Of a DNA stretch of 64,000 bases, positions 34,992 through 44,268 are shown piece by piece. Below the pieces are notes generated by a model. It had not been told where the DNA came from and made no database searches. It saw nothing but the letters and a program-made list of their open reading frames with translations. Positions within the stretch are counted from its first letter, which is position 1. Each line of letters starts with the position of its first letter. The translations under genes and the position numbers were made by a program. The DNA comes from Actinomadura rayongensis (GTDB lineage: Bacteria; Actinomycetota; Actinomycetes; Streptosporangiales; Streptosporangiaceae), in assembly GCF_009831215.1 (NCBI RefSeq), contig NZ_WUTW01000005.1, positions 248,001 through 312,000 on the forward strand, in the 5' to 3' direction.

Positions 34992-37900
34992 TCAGTCCTC
35001 CGGTTCCGGCAGGTCCATCGCGAGATCGCCGCGTTCGGCCTCGGCGCGCGCCGTCCAGGCCGCGTCCAGGACGATCCCCGCGATCTCGCGACGGCCGCCG
35101 ACGCTTTCCAGAACGCGCGACGTTTCGGCGGCGAGAAGGGAATCGACGGTTCCGAGCCCGTTGCGCGCCAGTCCGAGGTACACCGGCCGGGTGAGGGCGC
35201 CGTCGGCATGGCGCGCGATCGGGACCAGCCCTTTGACGATGCCCAGTTCGAGCTGGACGGAAAGCACGTCCGGCAGGTCGCCGAAGTCCGCGGCGGGATT
35301 GACGTGCCGGCCGATGTCGATGACGGTGTCGATGATGTCGGCCGTCCGCTGGGCCGTCTGCGCGACGGGTCCGGTCTCCCCCGTGGTCAGCGCCTGGACC
35401 TCCGTGAGTTCGCGCTCGATCCGGAAAAGCGGAATTCCCGTGCTCCAGCGCAGGCAGGCGATGCTGCGCCGCGCGCGGGCGAGCCCTTCGCCGCGTCGTC
35501 CGGGATCCGCCATGAGCTTGCGGAGAACGGGCTCCGCCGCCCGCTGCTGCTCAAGAGCGCGGCGCAGCGAGTTGTCCTCCTTGTTCTTGTTCCGGTGGCC
35601 GGAGTTCTTCGAGAACCTGGTGTCCTCCAGTTCGACGGCGAGGTGGGCGGCGCAGATCAGCGTCATGCGGTTCATGCCGTCCGGCGGCACCGCCGCGAGC
35701 GCCTCGGCGATCGCCAGGACGGAATCGACGCTCAGCCCCTGCTGCACGACGATCTCCCCGAGCCTCGTCGGCGTGTACTCGCCTCGGGAGGAACTGAGGA
35801 AGCCCGCTTCTTCGAGGTCCGCCAGAACCGTGCGGACGTCTTTCTTGGAGAACAGTTCTCGCCCGCCCCGCGCGCCGCTCTGGTGCGCGCCGAAGGTCCA
35901 CGAGATGAACCGGGTGACGGCGGCGAGGGACGTCCGGCCCGCCGTCACGGCCGGTCCGGTGAACGCGGAGAGGACCAGCGTCCGGAGATCCATCGACGGT
36001 TCGAGCAGCGCGGAGCGCACCGGTTCGGACTCCGCCGTCACGTACTCCGCCCACTTCAGCTCGGTGTCAATGCCGCCTCGGGTGACGATGAACGAACGTC
36101 CCTCCGCGACGTGCCCGGTCCGGCCCGCGCGACCGGCCATGTTCTTGTACTCCGAAACGGCGTACTTCGCGGTGGGGTGGTCCAACTCGCAGATGACGAC
36201 AGCGTCCGCCGGAAGATTCACGCCCTGCGCCAGCGTCGTGGTCGCGACGACGACGCGGATCTCGCTCCCGGCTTCTTTGAACGAGCGTTCCAGCAGGCGC
36301 CGCTCCTGCTCGTTCAGATCGGAGACATGGAAGGCGACCCCACCGCCGAGACAGTCCCGGAGCAGATCGGTCAGCCGTCCGGAATCGCTTCGCGGCAGGC
36401 CGTCGAGAACCGTTTCCGCGGGCGGGAGCCGAAGTTCGCGGGCGAGCCTGGCGGCGAACGAGCGGGCGAGATCCCGCCGCCCCCGGAAGACGATGACCTG
36501 TTGCCCTTGCCCGACCAGCTCCCGCACAAGACGCGTGGCGAGATCGTCCCTCGCACCTTCCGGCGGCCCGACGAACTGCACCGTTTTTTCTGTCCCGTCC
36601 TGGTCGCGGTAGCGGTAACGCCCCGACGGGTCGACCACGCCTTCCAGCAGCGGAGTCTCGCGCTCGCGCACCTGGACGAGATCGGCGTTCAACCACCAGG
36701 CGAGTTCCTGCGGCTCGCCGAGCACCGCGGAAAGGCCGACGATCTGCGGGGAGTTCCCGGTGACGCGGCGCATCCTGATCCAGGTGAACAGGATCTCCAG
36801 CAGCGGCCCCCGGTCGGGGAGGACGAGGGACTGGATCTCGTCCACGACGATGACGCCGATCCGGTCCAGCAGTTCCGGACGGCTGAACAGAAGGCCGATG
36901 AACTTCTCGTACGTGCAGACCGCGAGTTCGAACTCGCCCGTGAGCAGGTCGCGCACCTGGTCCCGCAGCTCGCCCGTCACGCGGATCGTGCGCACGGCGA
37001 ACGTGCCGTAGGTCTCCTCGAACCGCTCGTACAGCTCGTTGACCAACGCCCGGCTCGGCAGGAGGAACACCGCCTTGCGCCCGTGCGCGACGGCGTGCAG
37101 CGCCGCGAGTTCCCCGACCATCGTCTTTCCCGACGACGTCGGCGCGCTCACCAGGACGTTGTTCCCGTCCAGCAGCGCCGCATGGTTGATGGCATCGACC
37201 TGAAGTTGGTTCAGCCTGCCGATCCGGTCTTTCCACAACCGCAGGACGGGAGCCGGGATCCCGGACGACTTCAGACTGGACAGCGCCCTGGTCGCCGAAA
37301 TCGGCGAGCCGAGTTTCAGCTCCTCGTAATGATCACCTTTCCTGAACACCGGTAGCGACAGGTTGCCCAGATTCCCGCCGAAGGACGGAGTCTGCCGCCG
37401 CTTGACCACGCCGGACTCGTGTTCGCCCACTTTTCTGAGGACGTATTCGGCCAGCTTGAAAACAGGGATCTCGTTGTTCTCGATCACGTTGCCCCGGCCG
37501 AGCAGACCCTCCACGAGGTAGTAGGTCAGCAGGCCGTGCCCGAACTCGTGCACCTCGAAGGCCTTTTCGTGCGCGGTCGAGGCGGCCAGCACGACACGGC
37601 CGTTTCCGGACACCCTGCTGAGGGCGCGGTCGGCCGTTTCCAGGCCGCCCCGGCTCGCGCGCCCCTCTTCCGGTCGGCGCAGGACCTTCGCCAGCGCACC
37701 GCCGGAGAAGCAGCAGTCGAGCGCGACGATCAGCACCCGGGCGCGAACGGTCTCGACCTGCCGGACGAACTCCTCGAGCCGCAGGGCCGTCGCCTCCAGC
37801 CGGTCGGGATCGGCGTCGTAGGTGGCCAGTTCGCCCGTCGACGTCCCGTGGCCCGAGTAGGTGAGCACGACGACGTCGTCGTCCGTGCTGACGGACGCGA

Positions 37901-38096
37901 GGTGTCCGATTTCTGTCACCAATCTGTCCTTGGTGGCATCCGCGTCGGTGACTAGCGTGGGCTTCTCATCGAACGCGTCCCAGAACAATGCGTGCAGGAC
38001 GGCGGCATCCCGCTTCGCATAGTTCAGGGCCTTGAACTGCGGGGCCGCGTAGTTGTCCAGCCCCACGAACAGGCCATGGAATCGCCCGTCGACCAT
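34992..38096 (-). CDS. Caspase-like (C14) protease fused to a Ski2-like DExH helicase
   Basis: One 1034-residue chain joins two enzymes. Residues 1-250 form a caspase/metacaspase fold with the catalytic His in TYSGHGTS (H83) and Cys in ALDCCFSGG (C129 by alignment to DxCxSG). Residues about 285-680 form a superfamily 2 helicase with a Q-like motif (LNQLQVDAI), motif I APTSSGKT (318-325), motif II VVDEIQSL (DEIQ, 419-422), motif III GLSAVLG and motif VI NMAGRAGRTG, all of the Ski2/Brr2 branch. A winged-helix and helical C-terminus follow. ATG 38096 (MVDGRFHGLFVGLDNY) begins the caspase domain. The helicase may sense aberrant nucleic acid and activate the protease for suicide (inference). It is divergent from the pPIWI_RE operon. 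Confidence 0.88.
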   Translation of the reverse strand: MVDGRFHGLFVGLDNYAAPQFKALNYAKRDAAVLHALFWDAFDEKPTLVTDADATKDRLVTEIGHLASVSTDDDVVVLTYSGHGTSTGELATYDADPDRLEATALRLEEFVRQVETVRARVLIVALDCCFSGGALAKVLRRPEEGRASRGGLETADRALSRVSGNGRVVLAASTAHEKAFEVHEFGHGLLTYYLVEGLLGRGNVIENNEIPVFKLAEYVLRKVGEHESGVVKRRQTPSFGGNLGNLSLPVFRKGDHYEELKLGSPISATRALSSLKSSGIPAPVLRLWKDRIGRLNQLQVDAINHAALLDGNNVLVSAPTSSGKTMVGELAALHAVAHGRKAVFLLPSRALVNELYERFEETYGTFAVRTIRVTGELRDQVRDLLTGEFELAVCTYEKFIGLLFSRPELLDRIGVIVVDEIQSLVLPDRGPLLEILFTWIRMRRVTGNSPQIVGLSAVLGEPQELAWWLNADLVQVRERETPLLEGVVDPSGRYRYRDQDGTEKTVQFVGPPEGARDDLATRLVRELVGQGQQVIVFRGRRDLARSFAARLARELRLPPAETVLDGLPRSDSGRLTDLLRDCLGGGVAFHVSDLNEQERRLLERSFKEAGSEIRVVVATTTLAQGVNLPADAVVICELDHPTAKYAVSEYKNMAGRAGRTGHVAEGRSFIVTRGGIDTELKWAEYVTAESEPVRSALLEPSMDLRTLVLSAFTGPAVTAGRTSLAAVTRFISWTFGAHQSGARGGRELFSKKDVRTVLADLEEAGFLSSSRGEYTPTRLGEIVVQQGLSVDSVLAIAEALAAVPPDGMNRMTLICAAHLAVELEDTRFSKNSGHRNKNKEDNSLRRALEQQRAAEPVLRKLMADPGRRGEGLARARRSIACLRWSTGIPLFRIERELTEVQALTTGETGPVAQTAQRTADIIDTVIDIGRHVNPAADFGDLPDVLSVQLELGIVKGLVPIARHADGALTRPVYLGLARNGLGTVDSLLAAETSRVLESVGGRREIAGIVLDAAWTARAEAERGDLAMDLPEPED

Positions 38097-38192
38097 TGCC
38101 GTGATGCCTTTCGTCCGGTACCGGCCCCCGTCACCGTCCGGGAGCGAACGACACCCTACACAGATCATTCGAGAAATCGACAGTGACAAATA
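38097..38192. promoter_or_regulatory. Divergent promoter region of the caspase-helicase and pPIWI_RE operon
   Basis: The 96 bp between the two divergent start codons must hold both promoters. The part next to the operon start (38155-38192) is AT-rich. On the minus strand a TTGTCA at about 38185 could serve as a -35 element. On the plus strand the operon ATG 38193 has no ribosome-binding site, so it may be leaderless or start later (38241 or 38250). Confidence 0.5.
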
Positions 38193-39866
38193 ATGGACAC
38201 CGGGCCTGAGCGGAGGACGAACGCAGTGTCCTGGACGGTGATGCCCGGCATGACCGGCGACACCAATTTCATAAGGGTCAGCCCGGCGCATGTCCGCAGC
38301 GATGACGAGTCGTGTCCGCAGCAGCTGGCCCTCAGAACCCATCCGGCGGTGGCCCGGGAAACGGCCGTTCCCCGGCGGAGCCGTCTCCGGACGACATGGT
38401 CGCTGGGCCCGTTGGAGGCGATCCTCGACCTCATCGAGTTCGATCACCTGCCGCCGGAAGCCGCACTCGCCCGCTGGCGCACGTCCGCGGGGCACCGCTG
38501 CCACCCCGGTCTCGCGGCCTGGACGACCGGGGCCGTCCGCAATTACCTCAGCGCCGCTGCGGCGATCGACGCGGCATCCGGAATGGCCGAGGACCCGTCC
38601 TTCGAGCCGGTCACGCGCGCGTGGGCACGACGGCGGATCATGCGGAACGGCGACGTCGCCACGCTGCACGAGGAAACGGTGACCGGTCGGCGCCATGCCG
38701 GGCCGGAGATCCGCGAACTGCGCCTCGTCCGCATTTCCTCGGTCGCGCACCGGGCCAGGGACGAAGCGGAGATCGCCGTCGCGGCCGGCGTGCTCGCCGA
38801 TGCGCGTCCCGTCCTGGGTTCCTCCTGGGGAAAGCCGTACGTTCTCGGACGCCCTTCGCCGGTGCGTCGCGTCCGGATCGTCGAGATCGGGTGTGCGGAC
38901 GGCTCGCACAACGTCCTGTTCGACGATTCCCCGCAGGCGGCGCGCGAGAAATACCGGAACGACGCGGAAAAGCGCGTCCACGAAGTGTCCGCCGGCGGCG
39001 AGTACCGGCCCGGCAACAAGTGCGGCCGATGCGACGTGGTCGACCTCTGTCCCGCCGTCCCTGCCCGGCCGGGCCTTCTCGGGATCGCCGATCCTCCGGG
39101 TCCGCGCCGATCGTGGTCGATCACGACGGCGCGCTCGTACCGGACCTGCCCGGCGCGTTCCCATTTCGAGGACCTCTTCCTCCCCCGCGACCGGCCGGCC
39201 GAGAACACCGAGGCGACGGAGCGCGGCAACGCCGTGCACGCGTTCATCGAGGAACGGCACCGGCGGTCGCCCGCGCGCGCCTGCCGGTCCGACGAGGCGC
39301 CGACGACGCGCGAGGGATGGCGGGCGGGAGCGCATTCCGTCACCGGAATCGAGGCGCGGCTCGGCATTCAGATGATCGGCGACCACGCGCTCGTCTGCCC
39401 GCTCCGGCATGTCCACGAGAACGCCGAAGTCCTGCCGGAGCGCCACGTGGTGGTCTATGACCCGTCCGCCGACGTCGCGGTGATCGCGAAAACGGACCTC
39501 GTCTACCGCGCGGCGGATTCTTGGGTCCTCCGGGAGACCAAGACGGCCCGCCGACTGAAGGACGGCGACCTTCTCGCTCAGTTTCCCCAGCTCGCGCTCG
39601 GGCTGGTGCTCTCCGCCGCGGGCGTTCTTCCCGGCGGGAACGGCGGTTGCCGGGTGGAGCTGGAACGTCTGACCGGCACGGGGCCTGTCGTGTCGGTTCT
39701 CGACGCCACCGATCCGGAGTTGGTCGAACGGGCTCGCCAGGTCGTCACCGCGTACGCGCAACAGTGGCGCGAGGACGAACTCTTCCCGACCAGGCCCGGT
39801 AAGCACTGCAAAGGCTGCGGCTTCGTTCGTTGGTGCCCCGACGCCCCCAAGGGAGCCACCCCGTGA
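38193..39866 (+). CDS. Tandem Fe-S PD-(D/E)XK nuclease (Cas4/AddB-like, duplicated)
   Basis: The 557-residue protein (ATG 38193) contains two copies of an iron-sulfur nuclease plan. The N-terminal copy has one Cys early (C41) and a CxxCx5C cluster later (C277, C280, C286) but no intact D-ExK, so it is probably catalytically dead. The C-terminal copy has C319, then RGNAVHAFIEE (H349), the catalytic D435 and E448-x-K450 in AKTDLVYRA and LRETKTARR, and a closing CxxCx5C (C539, C542, C548). Each set of four Cys would hold a [4Fe-4S] cluster, as in Cas4 and AddB. ATG 38241 or 38250 would begin nearer IRVSPAHV and may be the real start. The stop overlaps the REase start (GTGA). Confidence 0.82.
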   Translation: MDTGPERRTNAVSWTVMPGMTGDTNFIRVSPAHVRSDDESCPQQLALRTHPAVARETAVPRRSRLRTTWSLGPLEAILDLIEFDHLPPEAALARWRTSAGHRCHPGLAAWTTGAVRNYLSAAAAIDAASGMAEDPSFEPVTRAWARRRIMRNGDVATLHEETVTGRRHAGPEIRELRLVRISSVAHRARDEAEIAVAAGVLADARPVLGSSWGKPYVLGRPSPVRRVRIVEIGCADGSHNVLFDDSPQAAREKYRNDAEKRVHEVSAGGEYRPGNKCGRCDVVDLCPAVPARPGLLGIADPPGPRRSWSITTARSYRTCPARSHFEDLFLPRDRPAENTEATERGNAVHAFIEERHRRSPARACRSDEAPTTREGWRAGAHSVTGIEARLGIQMIGDHALVCPLRHVHENAEVLPERHVVVYDPSADVAVIAKTDLVYRAADSWVLRETKTARRLKDGDLLAQFPQLALGLVLSAAGVLPGGNGGCRVELERLTGTGPVVSVLDATDPELVERARQVVTAYAQQWREDELFPTRPGKHCKGCGFVRWCPDAPKGATP

Positions 39867-41014
39867 GCGACGGGAACGGCGCGGCCGACGACGATTCCGA
39901 CGGACGGCGGCGACGCGTCATCGCCGCCGCTTTACGCGCCGCCTATGCCTGGACGAGGCGCGGCGACCAGCCTCGCGCGATGCGGGAGGTCGCGCGGATG
40001 ACCGGAATCGTCATGGAGGCCCACGGCCCGGGTCGAGGTCCTGTCACTCCGCACGGCCTGGTCCAGTGCCTGCACCGGCCGCTCGGCGGGCTCCTGGAAT
40101 TCGCGACGGACGCCGACGAGATGATCCGCGCGGCCGTTCTGCTCGACGACGGCGGGCTCACCGAAGAGGCGTACGACCTGGCGGCCGAATACGCCATGCC
40201 GCTGTCCGCGCTCTCCGGAACCGAGACGTGGCTGCCGACGTGGACCACGATGCACTCCGAGCAGATTCGGAGCGAAGTGTTCGCCGGCATGATCGGAACG
40301 CGGAACCAGGACGACTACGTCCGGTCCAGGACGTTCCTCATCGAGCATCCTGCGGGCTCGCGCGAAGAGATCGGCGAACTCGTGAGCGGTTCCCGTATCC
40401 GGGTCTTGGGGAAAGGCTACGTCGACGTTCCCGACGGCCAGCTCCATCGCCGCAAGGACGGATCGGCATGGTGGTGGGCCTGTCCGGACTGCCGCTGGCC
40501 GATGGCCGTGACGGGCACGAAAGTCCGGTGCCGCTATCGTCCGCACGCCGCGGTATTCAGGATCGCGACGGACGCCGACCGGCGTCCGCCCGCGCTCCGG
40601 CGCATTGACGAGGGACCGCGCGCGGACGTTCCGGACGCCCGCGAGGCCGGCGGATCGGTCTGCCTGGACCACGGCGTCTGGCGGTTCATCGTCGTCCCGG
40701 GCGCGAGCGAACTGAGGATCTGCCGTGAATTGCGGGACCTCGGCGCGGACGTCTGGCTCTGGCCCGAACGCGACGCCTACGACCTGCGCGTCGTCGCCGG
40801 CGGCCGGGAGTTCCGGGTCGACCTGAAGGAATACCGGTCCCCGCATCGCCTGGTCGCCGACCTCCGGGCGAAACCGCCCCGGGCGCGCGTTCTCCTGCCC
40901 AGAACCCATCAACACCAGGTGGACGTGATCAAATCATCGCTTCCCGGCCTGGACATCGTCACCGAGACCCGGTTCCGGAGCGAAGTCCGGCGAGCGCTCA
41001 AAGGACGCGCGTGA
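39863..41014 (+). CDS. pPIWI_RE-associated REase (PD-(D/E)XK)
   Basis: The 383-residue protein starts at GTG 39863, coupled to the upstream stop. Its last 90 residues carry a restriction-endonuclease core: AYDLRV (D307), then FRVDLKEYRSP (D320-x-K322), followed by a helix and ARVLLP. This matches the REase associated with pPIWI_RE three-gene islands. The N-terminal 180 residues are helical and would correspond to the accessory Y domain. The middle holds CPDC (207-210), C223 and C267, a likely zinc knuckle. It is expected to cleave DNA together with the helicase and pPIWI_RE. The stop overlaps the helicase start by 4 bp. Confidence 0.83.
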   Translation: MSDGNGAADDDSDGRRRRVIAAALRAAYAWTRRGDQPRAMREVARMTGIVMEAHGPGRGPVTPHGLVQCLHRPLGGLLEFATDADEMIRAAVLLDDGGLTEEAYDLAAEYAMPLSALSGTETWLPTWTTMHSEQIRSEVFAGMIGTRNQDDYVRSRTFLIEHPAGSREEIGELVSGSRIRVLGKGYVDVPDGQLHRRKDGSAWWWACPDCRWPMAVTGTKVRCRYRPHAAVFRIATDADRRPPALRRIDEGPRADVPDAREAGGSVCLDHGVWRFIVVPGASELRICRELRDLGADVWLWPERDAYDLRVVAGGREFRVDLKEYRSPHRLVADLRAKPPRARVLLPRTHQHQVDVIKSSLPGLDIVTETRFRSEVRRALKGRA

Positions 41015-44000
41015 GAGCGGAAGCCGCCGCCTCCGAGAAGGTGCTGCCCCACATCATGCGGGCGGCGACAGGGCTGGCCGCTTCCTTCTTCACCCTCGGC
41101 GAGGGCGACGGCGACGCCCGCACGATCACGCGCGACGACGTCCTCTTCGTCCTCGACGGCCATATCGCGGACTGGTCGGAATGGCGCAACCTCACCACGG
41201 CGGAGGCCAGGCGCTTCATGAAGCTGATCCGCCGCCGCACCAACCAGATGGCCAACGCCGAGGCGGCGGGCAGAATCCTGGACCAGCTCCTGGAGAGCAA
41301 CGCGGTGGCGGGATGCACCGCCGCCGCGGACTACAAGCAGAGCGGCGAGATCACCGTCGATCCCGGAATGCCGCTCCCGGACTTCGTCGACCGCGCCCTC
41401 CGCGATCTCGACGTGCTTCATGCGGCGACCAGGCGTTCCCTTCCTCCGGCGGTCACCGGCCTCCACACGACGACGACGCGGGTGCCCGGCCCGCGCGGTT
41501 TCGACCAGACGTTCGTGGACTTCCGCTACGAGATCCGAACGCACCACCTCGCGCCCGACGTCCCACTCGCGGTCGTCGCCGACGCGCCCGCACGGGACGA
41601 ACTCGCGGTCCCGTTCAAGGAACTGGAACGCATCGCCGAGCGGATCGACGCCGACGTGGACGGCCCGGAGGGCAGCGGTTTCCGTGCGAAGGCGGTGCGC
41701 AGGTTCGCCGACCAGATCCGCGACCGCAAGGGCGAACGGGTCGAAGAACTCCGCCTCACCGCAGGAACGCTCAGCCAGTTGCTGGCCTATACCGGGTTCG
41801 GGAAATCGGTCGTCCTCATCGAAACGTTCGCCTGCTGGGCCGTCGAACACGGCGTGACGGTCGGTTTCGTCCTGCCGACGAATGCCGACGTCGTCCGCGC
41901 GACCTTCCAGATCGAGCGTGCCGTCGAACGATTCCGCCAAGACGCCGACGTGGTGCCGCTGGTCTCGCCCCGATCGCTGCTCACGGTGGCCGAGGAAGCG
42001 GTGGCGCGCATCTCGGAGAAAGGCCCGGACGCCGACTGGATCTGGTCCCGGTTCGGCTACGGCTGCGCGCTCGCCGCCGTGGCCTCGGCCGACGAGGCCA
42101 TCGACGGGTGGCAGCCCGGCGACGAGCCCTGCGCCACTCTGCGGCGTCCCAGCCGACGGGGAAAGCGAGACGAGACGGTGTCGTGTCCCTGGCGGACGAC
42201 CTGCGGACGTTACCGCGCCGCGCGAAGTGCGTGCACGGCGGACGTCATCGTCACCTCGCACGCGAATTTCTCCCTCGGAGTTCTCCAGACCCCGGTGGAC
42301 GACGGATTCGGCGAGAACGACCGGCTGACGGCCGAGGAACTGATCCTGCGGCGGTGCCAGGTCGTCGTCATCGACGAGGTCGACGCCTTCCAGCAGTTCG
42401 CCATCGACAACGCGGGCCGTCATCTCGTCCTCGACCACGCGGGACGGACGAACACGCCGCTGCGGCGCTTCGACCAGGATTTCGGCGCGGCGTTCGGACG
42501 GCTGCGCGACGAGGTCGACGCAAGCGTTCGCGACTCCTATTTCGGCCTGCGCTACCTCTCGGAGAACTACGTCAGCCACCTCAGCTACGAACGGCTCGGA
42601 TCGGCCGCGCCCCCGAACCGGCGGCGCCCGCGCGGACCCAGCCGCTACTGGCTGGTCCCGCGCCGCTGGGACAACTGGCTGACGAGCGAGCTGTTCGGCG
42701 TGGAACCCGACGAGGTCACCGAGAAGCAGCTGCGGATGTTCGTTTCGCTGTTCCCCGGCGAATCGGATCCGCTCCCCGACGAGCCGGAAGAGTTCGCCGA
42801 AGTCCGCCGCCATCTCGCGGCGGTCGTGACCGGCGGGTCGGGCGGTCTCGCGATTCCCGAGGCGCGCGCGGCGCTCGACCGGCTGTACGCCGCCACGGCC
42901 GAGGACGACCGGGCGAAGGTCGTCAATCGCGTCCTGCGCCGGGCCATTCTCGAACGCATCCGGTTCTATCTGCACCGACTGATGGCCAACAACGCCCAAC
43001 TCGTCGACATCGGCGTCGAATCCGCGGCCGACATCGCGGACGCGCTCGGCACCTACGGCAGATGGCGGGTCACTCCGACCGGCCCGCTCGGCAGGCTCGT
43101 CTTCGCCTTCACCGAGCACTACGACGACACGGGCGGCGATCCGGCGCGGCTGTCGACGGCGGCCTTCGGCGGCGACCCGCACACGTACACGATCGGCCTC
43201 GGCGACACGACGGCCCTGGCGCACGCGGGCACGCGGCGCATTGTCGTCGGCCTTTCCGCGACGTCCTATTTCCCCGGCGCGCCGCATCACCACGTCCACG
43301 TCAAACCGGCGTGGTGGGTCGCGGACGACAATCCCGGATCCGTGCGCATCGAAGCGGCGCCCGTGCAGGACCCGCACGGGGAACTCCGCAAGATCTCCGG
43401 GCTCGACGGCCTCCGGCGGACCGAGGCGACCCGGCGCATCGCGACCGCGCTCTGGGGCGAATATTTGCAGCCCGAACTCGACCGGTTGAAGACGTCCGAT
43501 CCGGAACGGGCCCGCATTCTGCTCGCCACCACGTCGTACGCCGCGGCCCGGCACGTCGCCGAGGGACTTTCCGTCGCGGGCGTCGCCGCGCACCGGATCT
43601 GCCTCGCCGTGCGCCTTCGTCCCGACGACGGTCCGCTCGTCCTCGACGATTTCGGGCAATGGCGCGAGATTCCGGCCGACCGGCTGGAGGACTTCGCGGC
43701 TCTCCGGGCCGCCGACATTCTCATCGCGCCGCTCGCGCGCGTCCAGCGGGGCGTGAACATCATCGGCGCCGGTGACCGCTCCGCGCTCGGGTCCGTATGG
43801 CTCATCGTCCGGCCCATCCCGCTGATCGACGAGCCGGCCGAACTGCTGGCGCACATCCAGGCGAAGGCGCTCGCCGAGCATCCCGGCCCGGCGAGCGATC
43901 CACGGCGCCTGCTCGCCCTGCGCCGGAAGACCGCCGGAAAGTACTTCGAGACGATCGTGCGCCGTCCGCCCTATTTCCAGGCCCAGCCCGAGGACGTGAA

Positions 44001-44268
44001 ACTCGGCGTGGTCGCCGAGATCATCAACGGCGCCGTCCAGCTCATCGGCCGAGCGCGGCGCGGCGGTACGTCCGCCGTTCTGCATCTGGTGGACGGCGCG
44101 TTCCACGACGCGAAAGGCGGCAGCGATCTCGCCACGCTCATCCGGCTGCTGGAGAAGAAGTGGGGCGCCGACTCGGTCCTGACGGACCTGCGGAAATACC
44201 ACGGAACGACGCTCGGCGCCTTCCTGGACTACGCGGCACGCGCGTCCAACGGCGGTGACTCATGCTGA
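41011..44268 (+). CDS. DinG/XPD-like helicase of the pPIWI_RE island
   Basis: This large helicase (1085 residues) starts at GTG 41011, coupled to the REase stop. A helical N-terminal region of about 240 residues corresponds to the Z-type accessory domain. The helicase core has a variant Walker A AYTGFGKS (259-266) and a DEVD box (455-458) where DinG proteins have DEAH. Between them lie Cys 352, 374, 392, 398 and 408, positioned like the [4Fe-4S] cluster of XPD/DinG helicases. Later motifs include VVGLSATSYFPG (motif III-like), ARILLATTSYAAA and IGRARRG (motif VI). It should unwind DNA 5' to 3' for the nuclease partners. Its stop overlaps the pPIWI_RE start by 7 bp. Confidence 0.85.
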   Translation: MRAEAAASEKVLPHIMRAATGLAASFFTLGEGDGDARTITRDDVLFVLDGHIADWSEWRNLTTAEARRFMKLIRRRTNQMANAEAAGRILDQLLESNAVAGCTAAADYKQSGEITVDPGMPLPDFVDRALRDLDVLHAATRRSLPPAVTGLHTTTTRVPGPRGFDQTFVDFRYEIRTHHLAPDVPLAVVADAPARDELAVPFKELERIAERIDADVDGPEGSGFRAKAVRRFADQIRDRKGERVEELRLTAGTLSQLLAYTGFGKSVVLIETFACWAVEHGVTVGFVLPTNADVVRATFQIERAVERFRQDADVVPLVSPRSLLTVAEEAVARISEKGPDADWIWSRFGYGCALAAVASADEAIDGWQPGDEPCATLRRPSRRGKRDETVSCPWRTTCGRYRAARSACTADVIVTSHANFSLGVLQTPVDDGFGENDRLTAEELILRRCQVVVIDEVDAFQQFAIDNAGRHLVLDHAGRTNTPLRRFDQDFGAAFGRLRDEVDASVRDSYFGLRYLSENYVSHLSYERLGSAAPPNRRRPRGPSRYWLVPRRWDNWLTSELFGVEPDEVTEKQLRMFVSLFPGESDPLPDEPEEFAEVRRHLAAVVTGGSGGLAIPEARAALDRLYAATAEDDRAKVVNRVLRRAILERIRFYLHRLMANNAQLVDIGVESAADIADALGTYGRWRVTPTGPLGRLVFAFTEHYDDTGGDPARLSTAAFGGDPHTYTIGLGDTTALAHAGTRRIVVGLSATSYFPGAPHHHVHVKPAWWVADDNPGSVRIEAAPVQDPHGELRKISGLDGLRRTEATRRIATALWGEYLQPELDRLKTSDPERARILLATTSYAAARHVAEGLSVAGVAAHRICLAVRLRPDDGPLVLDDFGQWREIPADRLEDFAALRAADILIAPLARVQRGVNIIGAGDRSALGSVWLIVRPIPLIDEPAELLAHIQAKALAEHPGPASDPRRLLALRRKTAGKYFETIVRRPPYFQAQPEDVKLGVVAEIINGAVQLIGRARRGGTSAVLHLVDGAFHDAKGGSDLATLIRLLEKKWGADSVLTDLRKYHGTTLGAFLDYAARASNGGDSC

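Noticed and set aside
38097..39806. N-terminal extension of the caspase-helicase frame up to 39806
   Set aside because: It runs antisense through the nuclease gene and has no homology-like blocks; the caspase domain starts at ATG 38096.
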